Assembly (NCBI RefSeq): GCF_016587435.1
Contig: NZ_BNJJ01000003.1
Location: 496,001-560,000, forward strand
DNA from: Dictyobacter formicarum
Lineage (GTDB): Bacteria; Chloroflexota; Ktedonobacteria; Ktedonobacterales; Ktedonobacteraceae
Direction of reading: 5' to 3'
Length of the DNA stretch: 64,000 bases
Position numbers and translations under genes: made by a program. A model generated the notes under the pieces. It worked only from the letters and a program-made list of their open reading frames with translations. It was not told the DNA's origin and made no database searches. Shown in pieces: positions 9,155 to 17,586 of the stretch (the stretch's first letter is position 1; every line of letters starts with the position of its first letter).

Positions 9155-9853
9155 ATGCCAGACTATTATCCCATCATGCTGGATGTACATGACCAACCAG
9201 CACTGGTCATAGGTGGCAATGCGGTCGCGGCTGAGAAGGCCGCGGCCCTCAGTGCCGCCGGAGCGCATGTCACCGTGCTGAATCCAGAATTTTGCGCAGA
9301 GCTGCATGACCTGGCGCGCAGTCCTAATGTGACGCTGCGTCATAAAGCTTATGAGTATGGAGATCTGGCGGGAGCATTTGTGGTAGTAGCGACGGCAACC
9401 TATGAGCCTGAGCTGGCGGAAGCTATCTGGCATGAAGCACAGCAGAATAATCAACTCGTGAATATCGTTGATCTACCCGCTCGCTGCAATTTTATTGTGC
9501 CCTCAATCTTACGCCGGGGCCAGCTGACAATCTCCGTTTCCACGGGAGGAACCAGCCCTGGCCTGGCGAAGCGTATTCGGCAACAGCTCGAAGCACTCTT
9601 TCCGGTGGAATATGCGACATATATGCGCCTGGCCTCTATTGTGCGAACCTATCTGCGCCAGGGCGGCCTGACCTATGCACAACGGGATGAGTTCTTTGGT
9701 GAGTACTTTATCTCGGATATCCTGGATCTGTTAATTGAACAGGATAAGATCAAGGCTTTTGACAGCGCCGTGCGCCTATTGCGTCGCTACCACATCGATA
9801 TCTCCGTGTCGACCATTATCCATGATATGAAAGAGGCAGAACATGAGCATTGA
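9155..9853 (+). CDS. Precorrin-2 dehydrogenase / sirohydrochlorin ferrochelatase
   Basis: 232 residues, matching the N-terminal half of CysG and yeast Met8p. A Rossmann motif, LVIGGNAVAAEKAAAL, is followed by the SVSTGGTSPGLAKRIR segment typical of this family. It oxidises precorrin-2 with NAD and inserts iron to make siroheme. It starts seven bases after cysI and overlaps the next gene by 11 bases, so the three are one operon dedicated to siroheme-dependent sulfite reduction. Confidence 0.9.
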   Translation: MPDYYPIMLDVHDQPALVIGGNAVAAEKAAALSAAGAHVTVLNPEFCAELHDLARSPNVTLRHKAYEYGDLAGAFVVVATATYEPELAEAIWHEAQQNNQLVNIVDLPARCNFIVPSILRRGQLTISVSTGGTSPGLAKRIRQQLEALFPVEYATYMRLASIVRTYLRQGGLTYAQRDEFFGEYFISDILDLLIEQDKIKAFDSAVRLLRRYHIDISVSTIIHDMKEAEHEH

Positions 9854-10697
9854 TACCGATTCTGCTTTTCAGAGGCACCACGTACAATCGTCCGCGTTCA
9901 ATAACAATGCTGAGCCCGCTGGCAGCACAGCGGGCAAAGTGTATTTAATTGGAGCAGGCCCTGGCGATCCTGAATTAATGACAGTTAAAGGTCTGCGCTA
10001 CCTGAGAAGCGCCGATGTCGTACTCTATGACCGCCTGATCAATCCAGACCTCCTCCAGGAGGCGCGGTCCGATGCAAGCTTGATCTATGTCGGGAAAGGT
10101 CCAGGCTGCCATAGCATGCCCCAGGAACAGATCAATACGATCCTGGTGGGCCATGCGCGGCAGGGATTGATCGTGGCACGCCTGAAGGGCGGCGATCCTT
10201 TTGTGTTTGGGCGTGGTGGTGAGGAGGCGCTGGCACTAACCGAGGCACAGATCCCCTTTGAAATCGTGCCCGGCATCACGTCGGCCATCGCCGTGCCGGC
10301 CTATGCGGGCATTCCAGTAACCCATCGCGACTATACGACATCTTTCACTGTCGTCACTGGACACAAGGGGCGTTCGGCTTCGCCCGCTGTGAACTGGCGA
10401 GCGCTGGCCAGCCTGGGTGGGACTTTAATAGTGCTGATGGGCGTCAAAGCCTTGCCCGATGTCACCCGCCACCTGATCGAGGGAGGACTGGACCCGGCGA
10501 CACCAGCGGCGGTAATTCAAGAAGGGACAACACCGCAGCAGCGCATGGTAACAGCTGCGGTGGCGGATATCGCAGAACGGGCGGCCGAGGCTCAGTTGGA
10601 ATCGCCAGCCCTGACTATCATTGGCTCGGTGGTGAGCGTTGCGGAGGCATTGGCCTGGTACAATTCAAGTAATCGGGCGCAAGGCCCGAATCTATGA
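9843..10697 (+). CDS. cobA: Uroporphyrinogen-III C-methyltransferase
   Basis: 284 residues. After a non-conserved N-terminal 30 residues come the SUMT motifs VYLIGAGPGDPELMTVKGL, LKGGDPFVFGRGGEE and VPGITSAIAVPAYAGIPVTHR. It methylates uroporphyrinogen III twice with SAM to give precorrin-2, the substrate of the preceding gene. The last eight residues and the TGA stop lie inside a copy of the palindromic repeat (10671-10696), so the native C-terminus was probably replaced or extended by the repeat. Confidence 0.9.
   Translation: MSIDTDSAFQRHHVQSSAFNNNAEPAGSTAGKVYLIGAGPGDPELMTVKGLRYLRSADVVLYDRLINPDLLQEARSDASLIYVGKGPGCHSMPQEQINTILVGHARQGLIVARLKGGDPFVFGRGGEEALALTEAQIPFEIVPGITSAIAVPAYAGIPVTHRDYTTSFTVVTGHKGRSASPAVNWRALASLGGTLIVLMGVKALPDVTRHLIEGGLDPATPAAVIQEGTTPQQRMVTAAVADIAERAAEAQLESPALTIIGSVVSVAEALAWYNSSNRAQGPNL
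10671..10696 (-). repeat. Palindromic repeat copy overlapping the cobA 3' end
   Basis: Reverse-orientation member of the dispersed family (consensus CATAGGTTCGGNNCTTGCNNCCGATTT). The stem is TCGGGC/GCCCGA around GCAAG. It encodes the last residues and the stop codon of cobA. Confidence 0.8.
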
Positions 10698-10771
10698 GGG
10701 GGGATCGGGGCTGCGGAATCGCTCGTCTAGCATGGCACTTGATCGATATGATACACTGGTAGAAAGCGCAT

Positions 10772-10801
10772 AAGTCCCGTTACAACGTTGTGATAGGACT
10801 T
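10772..10801. other. Nested hairpin in the cobA-MFS intergenic region
   Basis: AAGTCC and GGACTT flank a perfect 10-bp palindrome, ACAACGTTGT. There is no T-run after it, so its role is unclear. Confidence 0.35.
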
Positions 10802-10927
10802 GTGTCTTTACAACATTCCGCCACGTTTTTATTTCCCCACTCCATTAATAGAAATCACACCAGGGATCTGACCGCTGACATATTCTTCTTCTCATTTCGG
10901 GCCAGCCTCTTTAAGTTCCGACAACCT

Positions 10928-10946
10928 GCCTCTGTGAGGCTTTTTT
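10928..10946 (+). terminator. Short intrinsic terminator after the sulfite reductase operon
   Basis: GCCTC-TGT-GAGGC is followed directly by six T. It is about 230 bp downstream of the cobA stop and upstream of the next promoter. Confidence 0.55.
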
Positions 10947-11011
10947 GGCTATCCTCACATATGATACATAAATTAGCTTAAACCGTGTGAATGATTGATT
11001 TCCAGAATAAT

Positions 11012-11063
11012 TTAACCCATTTAACATACCCTTAACATTTAGATAACATAGAAGCACTACAAT
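11012..11063 (+). promoter_or_regulatory. Pho-box-like promoter of the phosphate-type transporter
   Basis: TTAACA (11021), TTAACA (11032) and ATAACA (11043) are direct repeats with an exact 11-base period, preceded by TTAACC at 11012. A -10-like TACAAT at 11058-11063 follows the last repeat by nine bases. This is the layout of PhoP/PhoB boxes, which replace the -35 element. It suggests induction by phosphate limitation, consistent with the downstream transporter family. Confidence 0.65.
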
Positions 11064-11130
11064 GAAACAGGGATGGTTCAGTATGTTAAACCTATCCCAT
11101 TGGAAATGTTAACGAGGAGACGACAATTTT

Positions 11131-12576
11131 ATGATCGTCGAAGATAAGTCGCTAGATACGCATTCGACAAACCGTGCACATTCGTACGCTGTGCTTGAAC
11201 AATTAGATAATAGCACTCTCTCTGGCTTTCACCTGAAAGCCATGATTACTTCAGGGATGGGGTTCTTTACAGATGCCTATGATCTCTTTATTATCGGAGT
11301 TGCCCTCTCTATCCTGACCCCTCTCTGGCATCTCAATACATTTGAAGTTTCTCTCATTGGTAGCACATCACTGATTGCGGCAGCACTCGGCTCTATCATC
11401 TTCGGTCGCATTGCAGATTTCGTTGGCCGGAAAGCCATCTATGGCTTTACTCTGATTGTCTTAGCCGCAGGAGCCATTGCTTCAGCCTTAGCACCTAACC
11501 TGATCTGTCTCTTAATCTTCCGCTTCATCCTGGGATTGGGCATCGGCGGAGATTACCCTTTGAGTGCGACATTGATGAGCGAGTATGCTAATCGTAAGGA
11601 TCGTGGTAAGTTGATTACCATGGTCTTCTCCATGCAAGGCGTTGGCCTGGTGCTGGCTCCATTGATCGCGATCATTCTACTGAGTCTGCATCTAGACAAT
11701 GATCTGGTCTGGCGCTTGATGCTGGGTATCGGAGCAATTCCAGCACTGGCAACTTTTTATCTGCGTCGTCAGATTGCTGAAACTCCACGCTTCTCCCTGA
11801 CAATAAATGGGGATCTTGAGGCGGCCACACACACCGTAGGACAGGTTATTGGCTCTCCCAACGACGTACGTGTACAGGAGAAGAAAGCTCAGAGCAGAGA
11901 GCAAAAGAAAAAAGAGAAGAAGAAATCCTGGCTCTACCTGCTCTTTACGCCTCGCTACCTGAAGTGGTTGATCGGCACCGCCGGAACCTGGTTCTTGCTC
12001 GATATCGCTTACTACGGGACAACTATCTCAAGTCCTTTAGTTCTTAAGTTGCTTAACCCTCATGCTCAGCTGATTACCAATACGCTCTATACGCTGATCA
12101 TCTTCCTGGTCGCGGCTGTACCGGGTTATATTCTGGCCGCCTTCACGATTGACCGCCTGGGCCGCAAATGGATTCAGTGCGTTGGCTTTGGAATGATGGC
12201 GCTGGCCTATCTGCTGCTGGCCTTTGTGCCGCAGTTGACCACGATTACGGTACCATTCCTTTTAGCATATGGCGTCAGCTACTTCTTCACCGAGTTTGGT
12301 CCCAACGTGACCACCTTTGTCTATCCAGCCGAGATCTTTCCGGTGATGGTACGCAGTACGGCCCATGGTCTTGCTGCCGCCCTGGGTAAAGTTGGAGCCT
12401 TTATTGGCGCCCTGGCTTTCCCGATCATTCTGACGCAATATAAGCTTCCTGGCGCGATGCTGATTGCCGGCGTCGTCTCACTCCTGGGCCTCATCCTGAC
12501 AGTGTTTACGTTGCCCGAACCGATGGGACGCTCGCTGGAGGAGATCTCTGAGGAACATACCCTGCTTACAAAATAA
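11131..12576 (+). CDS. MFS transporter, phosphate:H+ symporter (PHS/Pho84-like) family
   Basis: 481 residues with about 12 membrane segments and a charged central loop (about residues 235-270, rich in K and E). GMGFFTDAYDLFIIGVAL in TM1 is the hallmark of the PHS family. GRIADFVGRKAIYG is the MFS loop 2-3 motif, and GIGGDYPLSATLMSEYA matches the family's TM4 signature. It should import phosphate or a related anion with protons. GAGGAG precedes the ATG at 11131. The Pho-box-like promoter upstream supports phosphate as substrate, although organic anions are possible in this family. Confidence 0.8.
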   Translation: MIVEDKSLDTHSTNRAHSYAVLEQLDNSTLSGFHLKAMITSGMGFFTDAYDLFIIGVALSILTPLWHLNTFEVSLIGSTSLIAAALGSIIFGRIADFVGRKAIYGFTLIVLAAGAIASALAPNLICLLIFRFILGLGIGGDYPLSATLMSEYANRKDRGKLITMVFSMQGVGLVLAPLIAIILLSLHLDNDLVWRLMLGIGAIPALATFYLRRQIAETPRFSLTINGDLEAATHTVGQVIGSPNDVRVQEKKAQSREQKKKEKKKSWLYLLFTPRYLKWLIGTAGTWFLLDIAYYGTTISSPLVLKLLNPHAQLITNTLYTLIIFLVAAVPGYILAAFTIDRLGRKWIQCVGFGMMALAYLLLAFVPQLTTITVPFLLAYGVSYFFTEFGPNVTTFVYPAEIFPVMVRSTAHGLAAALGKVGAFIGALAFPIILTQYKLPGAMLIAGVVSLLGLILTVFTLPEPMGRSLEEISEEHTLLTK

Positions 12577-12593
12577 TAGGTTTGTCCATGTTT

Positions 12594-12657
12594 AAATCGG
12601 GCGTAAGACCCGCATCTATGGGCGTCATCCCATAGATGCGGGTCTTACGCCCGATTT
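12594..12657. repeat. Head-to-head pair of palindromic repeats forming a 29-bp inverted repeat
   Basis: 12594-12622 and 12629-12657 are two copies of the dispersed repeat in opposite orientation. They are exact reverse complements separated by six bases. The structure begins 17 bp after the transporter stop and could act as an RNA-stabilising hairpin or terminator, although no T-run follows. Confidence 0.85.
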
Positions 12658-12683
12658 GTCGCTCTATGGGCACTCGGTTTGGG

Positions 12684-13151
12684 TTAGAAGCGCACAGGCA
12701 ATAGCCAGCGCAGCGGCGGGAGGATCTGCTGGACTACGGCCAGGTGATCGTAGTAACCTTGCTGCCTGACAATTAAACCGTCGGCCAGCATAAACACGCT
12801 CACGCCGTCGACCTGAAAAGGTCGAGAGAGCCAGCGTAGCCAGCGATGCCCTCCCGGTGTGGGACTCTGGCCCTGCGTGGTCCAGGTAACCACGGCTCGC
12901 GTCTCGCTGGCACATACATATTCAGTTGGCGTGTAGGTAATGGTGGGCATGGTGCGGAAGCGTTGCTCAAACCAGCCTCGAATAGCCTGCTTGCCGCGCC
13001 GGGGATATTTCATACCAGCGTCGTAGAGCTCAGCATCCTCACGATAGAAGGCAACAATGGCCTCCACATCATGAGCATTAAAGGCCGCAATCCACTGTTG
13101 TGCTGGCGACTGCATAGGATCAGCGGGCTGGCTTTCATCGATGAGCGACAT
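12684..13151 (-). CDS. SnoaL-like / NTF2-fold protein
   Basis: 155 residues with the NTF2-like pattern: WIAAFNAHDVEAIVAFYREDAELYD, then GKQAIRGWFEQRF, then VDGVSVFMLADGLIVRQQGYYD. The family includes polyketide (ester) cyclases and many small-molecule-binding proteins. GGGGGA lies upstream of the ATG. It faces away from the ketosynthase operon 1 kb to the right; a link to that pathway is possible but unproven. Confidence 0.7.
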   Translation of the reverse strand: MSLIDESQPADPMQSPAQQWIAAFNAHDVEAIVAFYREDAELYDAGMKYPRRGKQAIRGWFEQRFRTMPTITYTPTEYVCASETRAVVTWTTQGQSPTPGGHRWLRWLSRPFQVDGVSVFMLADGLIVRQQGYYDHLAVVQQILPPLRWLLPVRF

Positions 13152-13425
13152 AGTTTTCCCCCTCTCTAGTTCCTTCTTTTATACCATATTGTCTGGCCGC
13201 CAGTGATATAGCCCGCGCCGTAGCTGAGAAACTTTCAACTCTAACCACTCGTATCAAATAGAAGTCACGCAGCGCTAACAATCTCAAGAGGCTCGATACA
13301 TAGCATATCAAATGCGCGGAGCTTTTCTATCAAGTAAGTGCTATCATGACTGGCAAAACGAAGGATAGGCTGAGATGAAAGGGATTTCCCCAGAGGTATA
13401 GTTACTACGCTGGAGGAAATATCAC

Positions 13426-13665
13426 ATGGGCGAGCATAAAGATGAGCTACCAAAAGTAGAGACTGAGCCCATCTCAGAAAAAGAGAAGCAGCAAGAGAAG
13501 AAAGAGCTGATGGATGCGGCCAAAAAGGCTGCGAAAGCCGCTCCGAAACGTTCCTCATCCGGAGATGAATTAGAGGGTGTAGAGACTATTTCGCGCGAAC
13601 AGGCGGAAAAGGAAATGAAGCAAGCCATCCGGAAGCTAAGGGAATCCGAAAAGAGACGTTCGTAG
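13426..13665 (+). CDS. Small highly charged protein, unknown
   Basis: 79 residues, about half of them Lys, Glu, Arg or Ala, with no hydrophobic core. It is predicted to be largely helical or disordered (KEKQQEKKELMDAAKKAAKAA). A good GGAGG lies upstream of the ATG and an intrinsic terminator follows, so it is likely a real monocistronic gene. It has no acyl-carrier DSL motif and is not an ACP for the neighbouring operon. No function can be assigned. Confidence 0.6.
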   Translation: MGEHKDELPKVETEPISEKEKQQEKKELMDAAKKAAKAAPKRSSSGDELEGVETISREQAEKEMKQAIRKLRESEKRRS

Positions 13666-13685
13666 GCTACCAGAATTACAGATCA

Positions 13686-13726
13686 AGCACCTGAAAATCT
13701 TGCCAGGACTTTCAGGTGCTTTTTGT
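13686..13726 (+). terminator. Intrinsic terminator of the small charged protein gene
   Basis: An 11-bp perfect stem (13686-13696 / 13710-13720) with a 13-base loop, followed by TTTTTG, starting 20 bp after the stop codon. Confidence 0.85.
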
Positions 13727-14098
13727 TGTGAGGAACGTTGGGATGCGCCTCTATAATGCGAATATCAGCAGAATTAAACGGAATCATAGGATATGAACGA
13801 CAAGAAGGGGGCAATTAAGGCATAAAAACACCAGTTTCTCAACCAAAATGGTACAGTAGTATTATAGGCCATTCCATACGCCTGGAAAGATCACCGCTGG
13901 CTGCACTCGCACCAGGGTATTTTTGTATGCTACAGGCATGGTGCAAAATTGTAATGCTGTAGAATAGTATGGTACATACGTTTAGTAATTGCATGGTTTC
14001 TTCCATTTTTTCCTGCAAAGACATATCTATAGAGATGCACGACCAATCACGCATAAAGAATCAGAATATACGTTATCAACACTAAGGGGAGGCAACCA
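13727..14098. other. Intergenic region, presumed promoter and leader of the ketosynthase operon
   Basis: No supportable gene. It ends with GGGGAGG, the ribosome binding site of the operon's first gene. Confidence 0.4.
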
Positions 14099-15013
14099 TT
14101 GACCACTTCGACAGATCGCTGGATCGATGATGCAACATTTCATGAGGATGTGGGTTATATAGAGTCACTCTGGCAGCAACGTTCAATTGGTACAATCGAG
14201 TTGCCGCTCATCGATATTGGCAGGGGTGAACCTCTCGTTTTTGTGCCCATCCTTGAGCACCTGGAATTTGTCTATTCACGCCAGGTGCGCCAGATGAGCA
14301 AGTCCAGGCGCGTGATCCTGTACCGCCGCCAGGAGATGCGTACGACACCGTTTGGCCTCAATGATCGGGCGGAAGAGTTGCGCCAGGTTCTGGATGGCCT
14401 GAGCTTAGAGTGTCCGGATCTGGTAGGGCATGGGGATGCGGCGATGGTGCTATTTGAGTTTGCCCTGCGCTATCCGCAACGCTGCCGCTCACTAACAATT
14501 ATTGCTCAGGGGGGCGATTATCGGATCACACCACATCCTTTTATCTGGTTCTTGCATGAGTTGCTCTATCGCCTACCTGTAGAACATGTGTTGCCCGCCT
14601 CTATTTTGCGCGCCAATGTCATCAACTATATTATGTCGCATAGCATGGATAACCGTACGGCGCCCTCCCTACCCCGCCATCTGATCGAGGAACAGTTCTG
14701 CAAGATCACTCAGTGGCCTTTTGTCTATAAATGCTCGGTCCTACCTATTATCCACAATTTTGATATCCGCAAGCGCCTCAACGGGCTCACCATGCCCGTT
14801 TTATTGATCAACCGTACCGATGATGTCCTATCGCCAGAAGCAAAGACGCGCTGGCTGGCCCGGCACTTACCTAATTGTGCGGGCTACCATGTCGTTTCTG
14901 GTAGGGAGCGTTTCTTTATGTATTCTCGTGCGGAGACGGTGACTCCATTAATAGAAGCATTCCTGGCGGCAAGCAATACCAAAAGAGGTCCACTTAAACA
15001 GCTACAACAATAG
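14099..15013 (+). CDS. Alpha/beta-hydrolase-fold protein lacking the nucleophile
   Basis: 304 residues, starting at TTG with GGGGAGG six bases upstream. The fold is recognisable from LVGHGDAAMVLFEFALRYPQRCRSLTII and GLTMPVLLINRTDDVLSPEAKTRWLARHLP. At the nucleophile elbow the usual GHSxGG reads GHGDAA, so the catalytic Ser is Gly; the acid Asp is present in RTDD. It is probably not a hydrolase, but may bind a ligand or act as a cyclase or scaffold. It is the first gene of an operon with two ketosynthases and an FAD monooxygenase, with 17 bp to the next gene. Confidence 0.7.
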   Translation: MTTSTDRWIDDATFHEDVGYIESLWQQRSIGTIELPLIDIGRGEPLVFVPILEHLEFVYSRQVRQMSKSRRVILYRRQEMRTTPFGLNDRAEELRQVLDGLSLECPDLVGHGDAAMVLFEFALRYPQRCRSLTIIAQGGDYRITPHPFIWFLHELLYRLPVEHVLPASILRANVINYIMSHSMDNRTAPSLPRHLIEEQFCKITQWPFVYKCSVLPIIHNFDIRKRLNGLTMPVLLINRTDDVLSPEAKTRWLARHLPNCAGYHVVSGRERFFMYSRAETVTPLIEAFLAASNTKRGPLKQLQQ

Positions 15014-15030
15014 AGCAACGGGAGAAGCGA

Positions 15031-16335
15031 ATGGATGCAACCCTGACTTCGCCATTGCGGCGCGTTGTGATTACTGGCCTGGGAGTAGTAGCCCCAAATG
15101 GCATTGGGAAAGAACCGTTCTGGCAATCCTGCCTGACTGGCCGCTCAGGGTTGCGGCGCATTACGCGCTTCGATGCCAATCTCTTACCTTCTCAAGTTGC
15201 GGGCGAGGTAGACGACTTTGATCCGCTACAACTGGGCCTGACCTCTGATGAGATTACGTCAATGGATCGCGCTACGCAGTTTGCGCTGGCTGCCGCCAAT
15301 CTGGCGCTGGAAGATGCTCAGGTAGGCGGCGCTCTGACCAGCACGATACGTGAGCGCATGGGAGTGATGATGGGACTGGCCCTGGCCTGTGTAGAAGAGG
15401 GGGAACGCCAGTGGGTTCGTATGACCGACCAGGGCGCGCGGCCTCCGCGCCTGGTGACGCAGGAAGCGCTACCAGCATCGCTGATGATGTCGCATGCGGC
15501 CGCCAGCAGTATCGCGGCCCACCATCATCTACATGGTCCCTGCCTGGCGATTGCCACAGGCTGCTCGGCGGGAGCGGATGCGATCGGACAGGCGTTCTGG
15601 GCCATTCAGGAGCAACAGGCCGATCTGATGCTGGCCGGTGGTACAGACTCGGCGATCAGCTATGCGGTATTAGACGTTTTCTGCGTGATGGGAGCCCTCA
15701 GTACCAGATACAATGACACCCCTACCCGCGCCTCCCGTCCCTATGATTATGGACGTGACGGTTTTGTGATGGCCGAGGGAGCCGGCGTCCTTCTATTGGA
15801 GGCGCGCGAGCATGCTCTGGAACGCGGAGCCCACATCTACGCCGAGATCCTGACCTTCGCTTCAAATAGCAATGCCTATCATATGACGTCTCTACCAGCT
15901 TCGGGTCAGCCATTGCAGCGCCTCTTACGACAAACAATGGCCGAGGGACAGGTTACGCCGCAAGAGATTGATTATATCAATGCCCATGGCAGTTCAACGC
16001 AGCCCAATGAGCGCGCTGAGACGGCCGCATATAAGGCGGTGCTGGGCGAACATGCGGCCCGCATCCCAATCAGCGCAACAAAATCGATGCTAGGTCATAG
16101 CCAGGGGGCTGCCAGTGCCATCGAGACCATCGTGACAGCCCTGGTACTGGATCAGCAGGTTATCCCGCCGACCATCAATCAGGAGGTGCCTGATCCCGAG
16201 TGCGACCTGGATTATGTGCCCAATAGTTCGCGGCCAGCCAACGTCAGGTTGGCGTTGACACATTCAAGTGGCTTCGGAGGCGTCAATAGTGCATTGTTGT
16301 TGGGGAGAGCGGATTGGGATGGGTGGCATGAATAA
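15031..16335 (+). CDS. Beta-ketoacyl-ACP synthase, KS-alpha-like
   Basis: 434 residues of the FabF / type II PKS KS-alpha family. The catalytic set is complete: Cys178 in ATGCSAG, His319 in NAHGSSTQPNE, Lys351 and His356 in KSMLGHSQGA. It catalyses decarboxylative Claisen condensation of malonyl-ACP units. It overlaps the next gene, a ketosynthase with a degenerate active site, exactly as KS-alpha and chain-length factor are arranged in type II PKS clusters. A housekeeping FabF role is less likely because of that pairing and the absence of other fab genes. Confidence 0.85.
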   Translation: MDATLTSPLRRVVITGLGVVAPNGIGKEPFWQSCLTGRSGLRRITRFDANLLPSQVAGEVDDFDPLQLGLTSDEITSMDRATQFALAAANLALEDAQVGGALTSTIRERMGVMMGLALACVEEGERQWVRMTDQGARPPRLVTQEALPASLMMSHAAASSIAAHHHLHGPCLAIATGCSAGADAIGQAFWAIQEQQADLMLAGGTDSAISYAVLDVFCVMGALSTRYNDTPTRASRPYDYGRDGFVMAEGAGVLLLEAREHALERGAHIYAEILTFASNSNAYHMTSLPASGQPLQRLLRQTMAEGQVTPQEIDYINAHGSSTQPNERAETAAYKAVLGEHAARIPISATKSMLGHSQGAASAIETIVTALVLDQQVIPPTINQEVPDPECDLDYVPNSSRPANVRLALTHSSGFGGVNSALLLGRADWDGWHE

Positions 16336-17584
16336 CAGACAACAGAGACGCGTTGTGATTAGTGGTCTGGGCGTGGTGGCTCCCAATGGCATCGGTCAGC
16401 AGGCATTCTGGCACGCAACAAGCAACGGTATCTCAGGTATTAGTGCACTTCGCCACGAGGGCGAGATTCCCATTCGTGTGGCGGGCGTGGTGCGTAACTT
16501 CCTGGTTGAAGACTACATTGAGCGCAAGCTGGTTCATCGTACCGATCGCATGACGCATTTCGCGCTGGCCGCCATTCAGGAGGCGCTGCAGGATGCGCAT
16601 CTTCACCTTGACCAGGAGGATGCGGAGCGCGTGGGGGCGGTGATCGCCAATACCATGGGTGGCGTCGAGTTTGTCCTGCAGCAGATAGAAGCGCTCTATA
16701 CGCGTGGACCACGCTTTGTGAGCGCCTACACGGCCATTGCCTGGCTCCATGTAGCCACCATCGGGCAAACAGCCATCCGCCACCATATCCAGGGCTATTG
16801 CAAGACACCCGTCAACGACACCGTCGGTGGACTCGATGCGCTGGGCATGGCGTACAGGGCCATCCAGCGCGGAGCAGCGGACATCATCATTGCGGGCGGC
16901 AACGAGGCCTTTCTCAATCCCTTTATCCTGCTCATCCTGGCGCAGCAGGGTCAATATGTGACCGGTGATGATCCAACGGCCTATCGTCCCTTTGATCGCC
17001 GGGCCTCCGGGCTCATCCTGGCCGAAGGGGCCGGTATCTGCATCCTTGAAGAATACGAACATGCCAGGGCGCGCGGGGCCACCATCTATGGCGAGATACT
17101 CGGTTATGGACAGACCAACGATGCCTGTGGCCTGCAGCCTCCTTCAGAAGATGGTACGCGCTATGCCAGGGCCATCTGCCAGGCTTTGCAGGCCGGAAAT
17201 ATCCCCACTGAAGATGTGACTTATCTGAGCCTGGATGGCCGCGCCCTGCCAGCCTCGGATCAAGGGGAAAGTGAGGCGTTGCGCCAGGTGTTTGGTGCAC
17301 TGCTGCCACACATTCCAGCCAGTGTGCCGCGCAGCATGTTTGGCCATAGCTATGCCGCCGCCGGTGCTATCGATGCCATTACGGCGCTGCTGGCCCTGAA
17401 GCATGGCTGTATTCCGCCCACTCTCAATTGTGAGGAACTTGATCCCCAGCATACGTTTCAACTTATCCGCGATCAAGCGTATCTCTTGCCAGAAGAAAGC
17501 CGCCAGCGACCAGGGGTGGCGATTGTGGGTGGACGGGGCACGGGGGGAGCGAATGTTGCCTTAGCACTACGGAAGGGAAGCTAG
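16319..17584 (+). CDS. Ketosynthase-like chain-length factor (KS-beta) candidate
   Basis: 421 residues, homologous to the preceding ketosynthase along the whole length. Where KS-alpha has ATGCSAG this protein has NDTVGG, so the active Cys is Thr168. It is followed by GLDALGMAYRAIQRG, which matches the (E)QAGGLDAL region of chain-length factors, whose Cys is usually Gln. The first His becomes Asp306 (SLDG), while the second is kept (MFGHSY). It should heterodimerise with the 15031 product and set chain length without condensing. The start is either 16319 or the ATG at 16328; both overlap the upstream gene. Confidence 0.75.
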   Translation: MGGMNNRQQRRVVISGLGVVAPNGIGQQAFWHATSNGISGISALRHEGEIPIRVAGVVRNFLVEDYIERKLVHRTDRMTHFALAAIQEALQDAHLHLDQEDAERVGAVIANTMGGVEFVLQQIEALYTRGPRFVSAYTAIAWLHVATIGQTAIRHHIQGYCKTPVNDTVGGLDALGMAYRAIQRGAADIIIAGGNEAFLNPFILLILAQQGQYVTGDDPTAYRPFDRRASGLILAEGAGICILEEYEHARARGATIYGEILGYGQTNDACGLQPPSEDGTRYARAICQALQAGNIPTEDVTYLSLDGRALPASDQGESEALRQVFGALLPHIPASVPRSMFGHSYAAAGAIDAITALLALKHGCIPPTLNCEELDPQHTFQLIRDQAYLLPEESRQRPGVAIVGGRGTGGANVALALRKGS

Positions 17585-17586
17585 CT

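Noticed and set aside
13426..13665. Acyl carrier protein for the ketosynthase operon
   Set aside because: The small protein lacks the DSL phosphopantetheine site and the ACP helix pattern.
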